This document shows positions 44,901 to 56,300 of a DNA stretch of 64,000 nucleotides, piece after piece (the first letter of the stretch is position 1; each line of letters opens with the position of its first letter). A program made the translations under genes and the position numbers. The notes under the pieces are model-generated. The model made no database searches. It saw only the letters and a program-made list of their open reading frames with translations, and was not told where the DNA came from. This DNA is from Hexactinellida sp. DTS-2022 (taxonomy: Eukaryota > Porifera > Hexactinellida): contig JAPNXP010000014.1 of the NCBI GenBank assembly GCA_028753945.1, positions 4,526,001 to 4,590,000 of the forward strand, in the 5' to 3' direction.

Positions 44901-45005
44901 TTGACAAGCCTCTATCAATTGAGGAAGTAGAACTTCTTCAATTAGGTCCGCACTTCTTCTGCAAAATCTGTTTATTATTTTTCGATCATTATCATTTATT
45001 TCCAT
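41988..45005 (-). CDS. NACHT-domain NLR-like receptor
   Basis: 1005 residues in one exon. Residues ~1-95 and ~110-190 are helical and may be death-fold modules (CARD/DED-like); this is not certain. NACHT NTPase: Walker A GNPGTGKS at 301-308, Walker B LLLIIDGLDE at 383-392, sensor 1-like LLITSRVGA at about 428-436, then the winged-helix/NHD region with SFPHLTIQEYLTAYHM (~650-665), a motif typical of NLRs. The C-terminal ~300 residues contain weak leucine-rich spacing (RGLHLEDTFLDEPDCLYRLL, TELQELTVRK) and may be a degenerate LRR domain. NLRs sense microbial or danger signals in the cytosol, oligomerise through NACHT and signal through the N-terminal module. Not recognised as an orthologue of any named NLR. 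First ATG used; the divergently placed upstream region shows nothing defined. Confidence 0.85.
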   Translation of the reverse strand: MEINDNDRKIINRFCRRSADLIEEVLLPQLIEACQFPQEIVKKIKNGTVFLGTALKDIKIHPLKLAEHCIKLNAPELASRLEALAEELGWNLQNTTVDYLKDFTEEKTVNNLLMTLRKNLNEIDLSKLLASADDLTFELVIKEMYRSQDLSRDLSELVSILEDINKDELSAVVATFQSTICKLSIQDFQDQLFIYLESINVELLNLILELKNFLLAKNIDMPILTSESASASFRDLYVELMITDDVDKITTHEESGQLELENCVKRSGPYLEKYDSKHANKGAKLIERLRFRETKRVVLIGNPGTGKSIYCRKIIHMYIDKELPNRWALLMTCRNTQWQLLEHPKSNLDLQTRLEKFIEAAIEGYENWKAIKADIMDTNGKNLLLIIDGLDEFPMEFFDQSLLYKILRKDILPYCSLLITSRVGAFNEMMKKYQFDVKVEKIFQVLGFSKAQRDLYIKKRLGKKAPVYEERLRTILRNQRELDALSLIPVTIELLISLIEESGASQNLLRAGLNTLTDAYKEIIMYLIRRQLKRNQIAENRYLDRIEELPFYIFAHYMDICRLAFDGIENRKIMFREYQITESRDTRPKTKTQTPKEAIETQTTEDALAELPPGLGLLVSSSRKKLTDTKADYSFPHLTIQEYLTAYHMSSEYLHHDENITKEEKRPALLKFFTGEKLKVYRMVAKFMCGLLGKEAVFLISHIFQEDQVKWLPYDGCIRTLTVDRREKYAKYTKAHLVALPYIVETKYINMLAFKEAQEAQGEGTQFYFIIPNIKMDPIEFSSFCRVLASPDLVETPLEAISVDLMRMDKEDYNLMVESLKLAYVKIIHIKFNGYKLDEDDFYRIQGKYRDYLTTLKSSCRRNKFAGFYMEIESGNFLDRRTIKDYMGLIPERTIGLRLHACDFSLETIPVFANFMKERDVYEVQFLDLTRTRYSMDPLIHGFGDRTNIRGLHLEDTFLDEPDCLYRLLKRQTELQELTVRKTFPDYIVQPHLPVNPHTTFVWVK

Positions 45006-45009
45006 TGTT

Positions 45010-46350
45010 AGTGCGATCGAATTATAAAGCGAATTAATCTAAATAGCAATTTTAAAATCCAAACGAGCAAACTTGGCTGAAAAAATAGAAATTGTATTAA
45101 TAAATATAGAATATTGTAAACTCTCTTGAGCATAATTTAATGGGATAATATAGTATAATATAATTGGGGTACGTAATATGAAACCAATTTGAGGCTATCA
45201 ATAATTGTGAAGACAATTAGAAATTGTTACAAGTATCTTTATAGATTTGTGATTATGATTATGATTATGATCACATCGATTATTAATGTAAATTCAGACA
45301 TTTTCACAGGTCTTGATTACAGTCTATTACAAGACTATTGATATACTAACCTCGAATAACAGTACATATTGAAGAGATAAAATGAAGATACATTACACGA
45401 AATGATAGCCACCATAATCTATCAATCAGATTAGTAAAAGGAACGCCTCTATTTATGAATTAAGGATGTATCTGCTGCGAGCTCTATTTTTGAGGAGCGC
45501 ACACACTGGAGAATGCGCCAAAATTATTTTTATTATTAGATTTTAAAAGCTAGAGTATTTACTAAAATTAATAAGTTTAAAAATACGAAAACCTAAGTAC
45601 AGTAGGCCGCGCCTCGTTAGTACGAACACGTTTAAATTCTGGTTAACTTAATACGAATACTATTTCAGTCCTTCTATGCTTTTTCCATACAGATTATTTT
45701 GTTTAATACGATTTCCGGATAAGGCCAACGTATTTTGATGGTCCCCTGGTGTTCTTACTACATAACGAGGTTCTACTGTATCAGTCTGTTGTAACTAGGA
45801 AAATTCGGGACTAAATCATCATACAACACCACATAAGTAATTTATGGGAGTTGCTTAACAGATTAATAGTATTTAGCTTATTTCCTCACATAGAAATAAT
45901 AGCTTAACTCAAATAATAAGCTAAAATTTATAAAATATGGTGTGTGTAATCATTTACGAATAATCAAGTTTGATTCAAGATCAAGAAAACGATGTCATGC
46001 TTTGACGCCTTATAATTGTATTATTCCTGTCTTTAGCCAGTTAACGACGGTAGAATACAATGGGGAGCTTTGGTGACATAATCCCCAAATTTTAAAAGGC
46101 TACTTTATATCGGCCAACACCTTTCTAATGTAATTTCAGGCACTGCAAGGTGATTTTTTGACATAAAAATCATCATTTCGAAGCCGGATTTATATATAAA
46201 AAGGGTTTCGGCCTATTTAGAAGTAAGCCCATTCGAAATAATATTCGGAATATTAGATAGTATTTCTTCTTCAGTCCACTTACCCTTGTTCAAAATATAC
46301 ATTGTTAAGTATTATGATAATATGATGTACGAATCAAATAGATATATCAT
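45010..46350. other. Intergenic between NACHT gene and IFT74
   Basis: AT-rich. Contains one pogo-type MITE (45601-45779). No gene recognised. Confidence 0.45.
45601..45779. mobile_element. Pogo-type MITE (CAGTAG..CCTCGTTAGTAC ends)
   Basis: 179 bp between TA dinucleotides. Left end CAGTAGGCCGCGCCTCGTTA, right end ...CATAACGAGGTTCTACTG. Related pieces lie at 49442-49520 and 52795-52945. Confidence 0.75.
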
Positions 46351-46357
46351 AAGGTCA

Positions 46358-49300
46358 CTACTTGCCTAAGCCTGGTATATTCTTAATCAACATAGAGTTA
46401 TACTTCCTCAGATGCAGACACACATTCCTAGCGATAGGCTGGTAGTCAGTCTCTTTAGTCTTGTTCGAGATAAACTCTTCCATAGCGAAATTACTCTGTA
46501 GGTGATGCTGCCATTTCCTTTCTAGATTACAGAGCTGAACATAAGTCTCGTTGTCATTCAACAGGAGCTTAGCGGACTCATACTTCTCAGTGGTTCGGGT
46601 TACCAGACTCTTGAACTGCTCTCGCTGTAGAGTTAGTATTTGTTTCTCTTCGCCTAATCGGATACGCTTTTCAGTCTCTGACTGTTCTAATGCGTTAAAG
46701 TCTGAGTAGACCTGTATCTCAGAGGTGAGCGTGCCTACTTTCTCCTAGAGAACAAAATATTTTTAATTTTCTCGAAAATATGAGTATAACCACCACAAAC
46801 GTGGCGTAGTTAGGGTAAGAATTAAAAAAGTCAACTAAATTTGTGACAGACAAATATTTCAATGTCAGTTTCTGTCAATTCTTCCCACAATTCCCGAAAA
46901 ATAGCCATCCTCAATATTTTATTTTTTATAGTATAAAATAAGTTTCAAAATATCGAAAGTCAGGTGGAGGGGAATGTTCCAAATGAGTCTTCGAATAGTT
47001 GGTTCAAAAGATAGCAACATAGTTTAACAATGTCCAATATTTAACACTGATATATAGAAATATTTAGTTGACACAGGGTATTATACAGGAATAGGATTGA
47101 ACACTCTTACGGCCACTAGAGTAGGAATTTTGTACGCCTAAAAGGTTAGTTTTGTATTACTATATGGGGATTTTCGGTAGTTTTCGTGCTCTTAAAGGAG
47201 AAAATATCCCAATTTTACGCCTCTAGGGGTATGGCGCGCTCTTGGATAAAACTCTGGTTTCCGGACAACAAAACACTTCCTGGGAAAATAACCTACCTTT
47301 AACTCTCCTAGCTCTACCCTCAGCTTATCTTCCAGCTGATTAACCTTATCCAGATCTGACTGTAGCCTAACATTGTCCAGTTCTAGACTTTTAGCAGTAG
47401 CCTCTGATTTATCTTTCTCAAACTTTTTATGCTTCAAGTCTGCTTGTAGCTGTTCGTACTCTTCGAGACTCGGAAGTTGTTTTGATGACGTCATGATACG
47501 ACTTACTTCTTGGAGCAGGTTAACAATGTTTTGTTCGATGTTAGAGCGTTTCTCTGATTCGACTGACCAAGCCTCTTCGAACCCGTCCATGAACTGCTTC
47601 ATGTCTCCTTCCTTCTTCTTCATCTCCTGGTACTTCTGATGCTTCTCACTATTCGCCTTTAATTTTAGGGAATTATACTTCCAATTATAACAATGTTATA
47701 ATTAAGAGTAATTAGTCAGATCATCCTATCATAAAACTAATTAAGAGATTTCAGAGTTCGAAATATTATAATTCCTTTCGATTTCACAATTCAGTTAATT
47801 TGGGCATTGTAACCTTGTAGTAAATTTCACAAGTTTCCATAATTCCACCACTCAAATGGATCCGAATACAGATAGACATATTATTATCGATCTACAAAGA
47901 TATCAACTTCCGTATAAGAAAGTCTGTTACATCCAATTTGAAGTTTGAACTATGCTTTATTGAATTGAAATAGAATTTCGATATAACAATAAATACTCTG
48001 TTGAAAATAAATACTCTGCTCAAAAATACTAAATACACGTAATTAGCTATCCTGATAATATATTAAATTCTTATAAGCATATACAAATCCACGTACGCAT
48101 CCCATTAACCAGGGGATTATCTATGTGCCAGACCTGTAAGTGCCTAATTAGCATCCTAAATAGTCCCGTGTAGGCTAAAAGCGAAAAAATGCCAATTTAA
48201 ACTGTACAGTAGACCCTCACTAATCCGAACAGAGATGTTCTTATTCAAAATTTATTGTTCTGATTAGTAAATTCGTTCTATTAGTGAATAGGTGTCGATA
48301 AAATGAGAACCTCGATACTCGAACCAAACTTATCGAAACCAACTTAATCCGAATTATTAGTTAGAATACTAGTGAGACTTATTTTGTAAACTTCTATTGT
48401 AATAAATCTATACCTATTTAAGAAGTTTTCCCTACTTTTGTTAGAATTATATTTTTGGATCTCCCGTTCGGAATAGCGAGGATGTACTGTACTGGATAAA
48501 TCCCTGACATTAACCCATGTAAGTGTATAACTCAGTGTATTATACAGCCATTTGTTAACACGCTCCTAATCCTGGTCTGATGCAATTTTAAAACGCCTAA
48601 ATCACAAGTTAATGTTGCGGTAAGGAGGAGATTCCAAATTTTCGAACTCCTAATTAAATTTTCCAAAAAATCATACTCCAAAAGGAGAGTCTCGCGCTCC
48701 TGGATAATTATTTATGTAATAACACACCTCCTCCATGTCCTTATCCACCTGATTGATATCAGCCTGCAGAGACTGCGCCTGGTCCTGAGTGCGAGAGAGT
48801 CTCTCCTGCAGCAGAGCTATCTCCTGGTTGTCCTGCTTAACCTGCTGCAGCAGCTGCTCCCGCTCCTCCTCGGGCGAGAGCTTAGATCTCTCCTCGGACT
48901 CCCTCTGCAGATCCGATCTCTTGCGCTCCAGCTCTCGGAGCTGAGTCAGCAGCCGCACTGCCTCCGTCTTAACATCGCTGTTGTAGATCTGTATACAGCA
49001 CAGTGTTAAGCATACGCATAGTAATGTTTCTGTCAAACTACTATACATATATACAAACTATATAAAACTATAGCGATTGCTCTATTTGAAAGTTATTTTC
49101 GGTGTACTACCTGTGCATACATATACAGTATAACACAACATACCTCCTCCTCGTATCTCTGCGCTAGTCTCCTAGCCTTCAGCAGCTCCTCCTCCTGCTG
49201 CTCGATGCTCAGCTGTGTGCTCTCTATTTCCCTGCGAGTCTCTCTGTACTTGTCCTGCTCCGTCTCTTCCAGCTGCTCCACTACGCGCTCCGTGCGCTGT

Positions 49301-50374
49301 CTCTCCTGCAGCAGCTGCTGCTCGCACACCCGCGCCTCCTCCTCCTTCCTCTGTCGCTCCGAGAATACCTGTCACACACTCATGCTAAGTACTACACTCA
49401 TACTAAGTACTACACTCATACTAAGTATAGTCATACTAACTGCTGTAGAACCTCGTTAGTACGAACACCAGGGGAGTGGGGACAGTCAAGATTAGTTCGC
49501 CTTATCAGGAATTCGCATTAATCAATACAAATTTGGAATCCTCTCCAGGGTTTTATACAGGATTTTTGGCTTGGGGGGGGAGAAATCTATTGGTGCATCA
49601 ACGAAGCGAGGAAATGTGAAGGGGTTGGGGGTAATAATATAATTTTCTCAAATTCTTGGGGGGGGAAAACTGAACCTTGGGGGGGGGAAATCCCAGGTTC
49701 CCCCCCTCTGTATGAGACCCTGCTCTCCTATATCCTAACATTAATTTGGGATTTAGGCGTATGGAAATTGCATCAGACCAGGATTAGGAGCGTATTTACA
49801 AATGGCTGTATAATATCCTGGGACTCAGCAGGGTGGTCAGCTGCCCGCCCTTAGCGCCGTCACTGTACAAGATACAACTCACCTGCTCTACGATGAGAGC
49901 CTCTCTCCTATTCTCCATGCGCACCGCCTCGCTCTCCTGCTCCACGTCCTCAGTGCCCGCTCCGGTGCCCACCCTCTCTATGAGCAGGTTGTAGTCATTC
50001 ATGTCTCCTCTCAGTCCGGCTATCTCCGCGGCCAGCTGCTGGGCCCGCTGTTCGTACAGAATGTAGTTGGCGTTATCCTCTTCGTACGCGTCCAGCTCCC
50101 GAGTTATCCTCGCCTTCTCGAGACTCAGCTCCTGGGTCTTCCCCCTCAGCAGCCCCAGGTAGTAGGTTCTGTCCTGCACAGACCGCTCCGGGCCCAGGCC
50201 CTTAGCCGCTGTCTTAAGGCCCGTCAGGCCCTGCTGAGTGACCGGCCGGTCCGGGACTCGGATGTTGGCACGGCTGCCAGGTCGGAGAGGGGGCACACCC
50301 GCACCCGCCCCCGTACCCAGGCGACGCGTAGATGCTGGTCGGGCAGACATTCCATTACTTGCCATTCTTTCCAT
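46358..50374 (-). CDS. IFT74: Intraflagellar transport protein 74 (IFT-B core)
   Basis: Five exons, all GT-AG and all phase 0: 50374-49883, 49368-49144, 48988-48728, 47656-47297 and 46744-46358. Together they encode about 574 residues (human ~600). The N-terminus is basic, rich in G/P/R (RPASTRRLGTGAGAGVPPLR), then RPVTQQGLTGLKTAAKG and YYLGLLRGKTQELSLE, all close to IFT74. The rest is long coiled coil. The last exon reads LCNLERKWQHHLQSNFAMEE and FISNKTKETDYQPI, which is nearly the vertebrate C-terminus. IFT74 pairs with IFT81 and carries tubulin in anterograde ciliary transport; the basic N-terminus helps bind tubulin. The start could be 50374 or the in-frame ATG at 50365 (MASNG, like other IFT74 proteins). 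Introns are 0.5-1.1 kb, and two contain repeats. The 5' exons are GC-rich against an AT-rich background. Confidence 0.93.
48207..48489. mobile_element. Pogo-type MITE in an IFT74 intron
   Basis: 283 bp between TA dinucleotides. Starts CAGTAGACCCTCACTAATCC and ends ...GGAATAGCGAGGATGTACTG. Lies in the intron between exons 3 and 4. Confidence 0.7.
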
Positions 50375-50634
50375 TGTAAATAGACACAATACAGTCAGGT
50401 TGTTTTGTCATGAACATTCAAGGGAAGAAAATTTGTGTATATAATAGAGACCTCATAATAAGCGAACTCAACTTAATACAATCTTATGTAAGTTATTAAA
50501 TTGGGACCATAGGGCTTATTCATAATTAAAATACTTCATATAAAGCATACGAAAATTATTACAATAAGTAGACCTGACTGTACGTGTAAATAAAATTATA
50601 TTGTATTAATTAAAGGTTATACTACAGTAGACCT

Positions 50635-50790
50635 CCAGAATTACGGCCACCCTCGGGATTGATAAAAATGACCGAAATTTAGGGGTAGCCGTAATTGTGA
50701 AATAAATTAATGTTAATATCTATTATATGAATTCAAAAGGGGTTTTAAAGTGGACGCTATTCCGGGGTGACCGTTAAGCGAGTTCCACTG
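50635..50790. mobile_element. Pogo-type MITE upstream of IFT74
   Basis: 156 bp between TA dinucleotides. Starts CAGTAGACCTCCAGAATTAC, with inner ACGGCCACC..GGTGACCG-like mirror words, and ends ...AGCGAGTTCCACTG. Confidence 0.75.
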
Positions 50791-50834
50791 TACGTAAGTA
50801 TATAAAATTAACGGTGTACGTAGTACGTACAGAG

Positions 50835-51565
50835 TGGACCATGGGTCGATGGGTCATGGGCCATGGGTCAGATGGGTCACCTAAATCGATGGGTCAGATG
50901 GGTCATGGGTCACGGCTCCGTGGCCCATGACCCATTTGGAATTTCAATGTATTCTTCAGTTAAAATACGAATCACTCATCATCATCATTATTATTATAAC
51001 ATTGATATGCATTGAAAGACTAAACATATTCGACATTGCAACAAGTAGGTTTGTTGAGGTAATACATACTGTTATTCTGTTAATGTATAGTATATTAGTA
51101 TAGTATATAGATATTTAAAATTGTGTGATGGGTCAATGGGTCAATGGGTCACTCGATGGGTCACCAGGGTTGCCGTGGGTATGGGAATTCCCATGGGGAT
51201 CCCCATACCCATGGGAATGGGATGGGAATGGGAATCAGATTTTCCCCTGTGGGGATCCCCATGGGAATCCTGTGGGAATTCCCATGGGAATTCCCATGGG
51301 ATATTCGAATATGGTTTCATTAGGCCATCCTTAATTAATATAGGCTTTACTACTGATACGAATCTGCTTTAGTAATTAAATTGGTTTTTATGTTTACGTA
51401 TGTATATTATACTCCCCTATGGGATTCCTTATGGGGATTCCCATGGGGATTCCCACAGGATTCCTATGGGAATGGGATGGGAATGGGAACGGAAATTCCA
51501 TTCCCACGGCAACCGTGTGGGTCACTCGATGGGTCATGGGTCAGATGGGTCACCAATGTTGACCC
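50835..51565. repeat. ATGGGTCA-word repeat element
   Basis: Clusters of GATGGGTCA / ATGGGTCAT at 50838-50935, 51124-51164 and 51518-51565, with some inverse copies (TGACCCAT). It looks like the two word-rich ends of one element, with an AT-rich centre. It is interrupted by the MITE at 51165-51517. The open frames in it are repeat-derived. Confidence 0.6.
51165..51517. mobile_element. hAT-type MITE of GGGAATTCCC words, nested
   Basis: 353 bp. Starts CAGGGTTGCCGTGGG and ends CCCACGGCAACCGTG, flanked by the perfect 8-bp duplication TGGGTCAC (51157-51164 and 51518-51525). Both ends are made of CCCATGGGAATTCCC-type words in direct and inverse order around an AT-rich centre. Confidence 0.85.
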
Positions 51566-51942
51566 ATGGTCAACTCTGGTACGTACGCAACTTAATTTTT
51601 CAAGAAACTAACTTTTTATTGCTTCATCTTAAGTTCTTAACTATATATTTGGTGGGTTCCAAATTATTGTTTTTGATAAGTAAACTGGAATTCTAAAAAC
51701 TACATTTATGATTATGTATACTATAATTCATAGGCGTAGGTTCTGGAAGGGTTGGTAGGGGGGTCCTAGCAATAAATTGTCTTCAAAATTATAATTACCA
51801 ATGTACATCAACAATCAACAATTGAATAATAAATGTCAATCCATCAATCCCCTTTCCGAGTTATAATTAAGTTGATATTTTATCAGAATAATGTTTTTAA
51901 AAGCATAGACAAAATCATACCATTCAATAGTAATATCTTAGA

Positions 51943-52731
51943 GCATGGCCTACTTAATATACGGCTAGATATGTCACCGAGAAGGCCATAAAACGAGAAG
52001 GCCAGTTTCTAATTTTCATTTTAGGATAAACTATGCCTCCTATTGTTGTTATTTGGGTTGTATATGGGGTAATCAACTATTGCGAGTCCATTAGAACCAC
52101 TTTTGAGAATCTCAGATTTGTGGTTAAGCTGTTTTGGCGCCATTTAATGATGACGGTAACAATTTATGATAAAATGAAAAAAAATTAAAATATCATAAAT
52201 TTCAGTTTCTTCCTACTTTCTAATAATTTTATGATAGGAATACTAATATAGGGATATATTTCATACCCCAAAGGCTACTAAATCACAAAATGGCGACATT
52301 CTAAAAAAATTAAAAATTATTAAGCAACCACATGCTAAAATACAAGTAGTATCCGAATTAAAACTTACTATTTTCGTACATAAAAGTATATAATTGCTGG
52401 TTTATATATATTCATTCTCATTATATATTCGGAAAATGTATTCTAAGTATATTAGCAAATTATTTTCATTTTCTCGCAGTTCTTTAGACTCGAATTTTAT
52501 ATTTTTGTATATTTGTAGTGTCATCATTAAATGGCGCCAAAACAGCTTAACCACAAATCTGAGATTCTCAAAAGTGGTTCTAATGGACTCGCAATGGTTG
52601 ATTACCCCATATACAACCCAAATAACCACAATAGGAGGCATAGTTTATCCTAAAATGAAAATTAGAAACTGGCCTTCTCGTTTTATGGCCTTCTCGGTGA
52701 CATATCTAGCCGTATATTAAGTAGGCCATGC
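51943..52731. mobile_element. Foldback MITE with ~215-bp arms
   Basis: 789 bp. The left arm (GCATGGCCTACTTAATATAC, GGCTAGATATGTCACCGAGA, ... TTTTGGCGCCATTTAATGAT) is repeated in reverse at about 52515-52731. Flanked by TTAGA on both sides (51938-51942, 52732-52736). The outer end is similar to 9045-9110 (GGCCTACTATATAATACGGC), which suggests a relative there. The open frames in the arms are mirror images, not genes. Confidence 0.85.
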
Positions 52732-52739
52732 TTAGAGAC

Positions 52740-53320
52740 ATCTTAAATATTAGAAACTTTTCAAAACGATAATACCCAGAATAATATTACAGCAGAACCT
52801 CGTTAGTAGGGACACTATTTCAGTCCCCTTCAATTATTTTCAATACAAATGGTATTGGTTAATAACTTAATATGAATTCCTGATACGGCGAATACGTTTT
52901 GACGGTCCCTCGTGTTCGTACTAACGAGTTTCCATATAAAGTAAAGACAGAGCGGATAAAATGTAGTAAGTATAGTGCTTATTGTGAACATTTTTTCGCC
53001 TGCTTAATATGAAAAACTTTTCCATTATGAACAAGCCCTATGGTCCCAAATTAACAACTTACATGTGATTTGAATGAAATTGAGCTCGCTTATTATGAAT
53101 ATTCTCAATTATGAAGACAATTTTGGTCCCTTGGATTCTCATAATAAAAGAACCTGACTGTATTATTTGAAAGAAACTACATTTAAGTAAAGTAGTATAA
53201 GAAACGCGTAAATATAATTATAATATTCTATATACATATATATATACACGACCTGATAAATAAATATACGTATAAAATAAAATTCGCATCGTAGAATATT
53301 TACATAAATATTTAATCCGG
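52740..53320. other. 3' flank of TMEM104 with a MITE remnant
   Basis: 52795-52945 is a diverged pogo-type MITE (CAGCAGAACCTCGTTAGTAG ... TCGTACTAACGAGTTTCCA). The rest is AT-rich with no gene. Confidence 0.5.
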
Positions 53321-53326
53321 TGTCTG

Positions 53327-56300
53327 TTAGCGAGTGTGGTTCGAACGAGGTTCTATGAAATGGAAATAATCATCGAATCTATCAATGGTGACTAGAATAA
53401 GACAAATGACAGACCAGATAACGACACCAATCAGAAACGCCCAATGCGAGAAAGGAGATTTGTGTGGATTATTGTACTCTCCTCTCTCGCGACTAATCAC
53501 ACGTCTGCTAGCAAACACCAACGCAACAGGAATAAGATACTGTACACAGACTCCTGCGTAGGACCCCGTTATGCCCACCAATAGCTCTACATCCATGGTG
53601 AAGAATGCTATTATCAGAGGAGGGCCCATTGCCAGCAATGGGAATACCACTCTATCGATTAACCAGTGGTCTAAGATAGGAAACCTAGCGGACACGGAAG
53701 GAAATATACACTTAATGTAGCGGTATAGGGACTTGAGGTTCTCCCGTAGAGTTATGCCTATGATAGGGAAATTAGTGCTGAGAGTGAATACAGGGAAGAG
53801 AGCGAGGTAGTAAGATACCGGATCTGCTCCGATGTTAAAGAAGTTAAGTGTGTACACATCATCCATTTCTGAAGGACTGAATCTGTTGAAGCCAAATAAA
53901 TACAGTAGACAAGTTAAATTTAAATATCTGAGTCCTTAACTGTACTCCTGCCACGAAGTAACCTGACCCTGAAGTAAAGTGTCCGACAAGGGCAAATTAT
54001 TTCGAAGCTTGTCCCCATCACAACAAATTAATTGTAATTGTAATTTTATAGACTAGGTAGGTGGATACACATTATAGTGCACTAAAATCACCAGCTTTAT
54101 TCCGACACCATACAAAAATTAAAAAGTCCTAGTTTTATTTCCACCATACGAGACATTGAAAATTTCTGGATATATAAACCACTTTTCCTTCTAGTTAAAT
54201 TATCAATTCACAAAGGGGGGGGGCACTTTACCTCGATTAATTATATAATTATATAAGTTATATAAGTTATATAAGTTATATAATTATATAAGTTATCCCC
54301 CGGACACTTTACGTGACAGTCCAATTAATCAAAAATTGCACATTATAAGCAACAAATAAGTTGTAAATACTTATATTGTAATTACTGGTAAGACAGTCTA
54401 CTGTTTGGGCTGATTAGCGAAATACGCACATAGAGGTTCGTAAGTGACAAATGAAAGAATAAATCTTGAATAATAATACACTCGGCCTCGGGGAAAGAAA
54501 TGAAGAAAAAGCAAATAATTAAATAAAGTTCTGAAATTGGTTTGAAAACAACTACACGCTAACCGGGTTATAGCATAGGCTAATTATATTAAATACATCT
54601 ACAGTGGTGTTCGTCTAAGAGTCCCCAAGCGAGCATTTAATGTTAATTATGTTCATCTAATATCAAGTTCGCTTGTTAGCAAGTAATTTCATGCAAATGC
54701 CTTGCTATTACGCGAACAAACTGTACATACAAAACAAAGATAGTTATAAAGCAAACCTGAAAGCAGCAGAGAAGGAGAGAGCTGCGTAGTAGAGCAATAC
54801 ACTGACGTAGTCGAGGAGAATAAGAATGTTAACTCCATTCTTCCTCCTGAGAGGAGTAACCATGCCAGGCAGAGAGTGCTGACACATGAAAGCGTATATT
54901 ATAACTCCAAACAGATTAGGCAGATACGCTATGTTAGCAGCAGCGGCGATGTAATAGTCGCCCTTAGCTATAAACACGAGGGCTATCAATATCATCATTA
55001 TAAAAGCAACGTTACGCATAACAGCTGTGACTAGCTGTAGCCATTTAGATTTGCTTATATTGAAGAATAGGAACGGTCCGAGTAGGAGAATAAACACAAA
55101 CAAATATATCCTAGGAGAGAAAGAGTAAATGATTAATCAATGATACTGTATACCCTAATGGAACAGTACTATACTACAACTGTAGTACAACACATTAGGA
55201 TTAATGAATCAGTAGGTACCAAGGTTGAAATCGCTAGAACCGAATATCAGTATTCATGAATAGTTGCCCTACCGAATACTAATACTGATATTCAGTTGAG
55301 TAACCGAATAACGAATACTGATATTAGGTTGGCAACCAAATATATCAGTTTTCTGTTTCAACCTTGGTAGGTACATATTAGGAGAATGCCAATATTGAAA
55401 ATACTATGAGACATCAAAATGTGATATCTGGCCGTTCGGATTAGCGAGGGTATACTGTATATATTTATGGGAAATTTGTCATTAAACTCCATTATTGGTT
55501 AAATGAATACATATTCTCACGCCAATAAGGCTGCCCGATTGAGGGAGGTGCCCGGATCTCGGAGGTTTCACTGTATACAATAACACATACCTGTATAGCC
55601 AGATTTGAGGTAGGAATCCATAGCAATCCTTGTAAACTTCTGACTGTGTGGAATTGTCTCTGCTCGAGTTGACTAGTGGTATGATGCAGGTTACATTAAG
55701 CAAACTCTTAGGCACGGTAACGAGATATATCGTTATATCTCCGTACAGATAGAGAATAATAGCTACGTAGTATAGCGCAATACCCAGCTTGTTGAAGAAC
55801 AGATTAGCCATGTCTCCCAGCTCGTATCTGTGGTTAATAGCGTAGAGAGAGGCCGGTACCGAGTGCTCTGTCAGTGCAGTCGCTATGAGGGGAGAGGAGA
55901 GCTCCGAGGAGTCTGCTAGCAAGTCCGAGCTAGACAGCAGCTGTCGGGATATCGTCATCTATAACATAAGGAGTATTCAAACGTTAGTAAGGAAAGTTAT
56001 GAGGAAATTAGCCAACCTATGTACCTATGTCCAGAGGCATGGCGAGGCCTGCATGAAGGTGCGGCACTGGTAGATTATGGGTGCGTCATTTCCGCACCAG
56101 TATTATACTAATGGCCATTTTTGTGGGCACATATTTTTGGGTGCGACCTGTGAACCAAGTGTCGCACCCTGGAAACGCCTCTGCCTATGTCATGCATTTT
56201 CGACCAATTAATAATATAAAAAGGATGGAATGTTGCACATTTTCTAACCCCCTCCCCATATAAGCGTTACCTAACGTGCAGGGGCGTCGGAAGCGTGAAA

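Noticed and set aside
50835-51611. Open frames rich in G, W and M (e.g. at 51121-51372)
   Set aside because: They are translations of ATGGGTCA and GGGAATTCCC iterations, open in several frames because the words lack stops.
52394-52720. Open frames of 79-108 codons in both orientations
   Set aside because: They lie in the inverted arms of the foldback MITE 51943-52731 and are mirror images of each other; no domain and no codon signature.
53867-53870. Nearer splice acceptor (CAG|AAATGG) for TMEM104 exon 4
   Set aside because: It puts the exon out of frame (immediate stop); the AG ending just before 53876 restores the family sequence.
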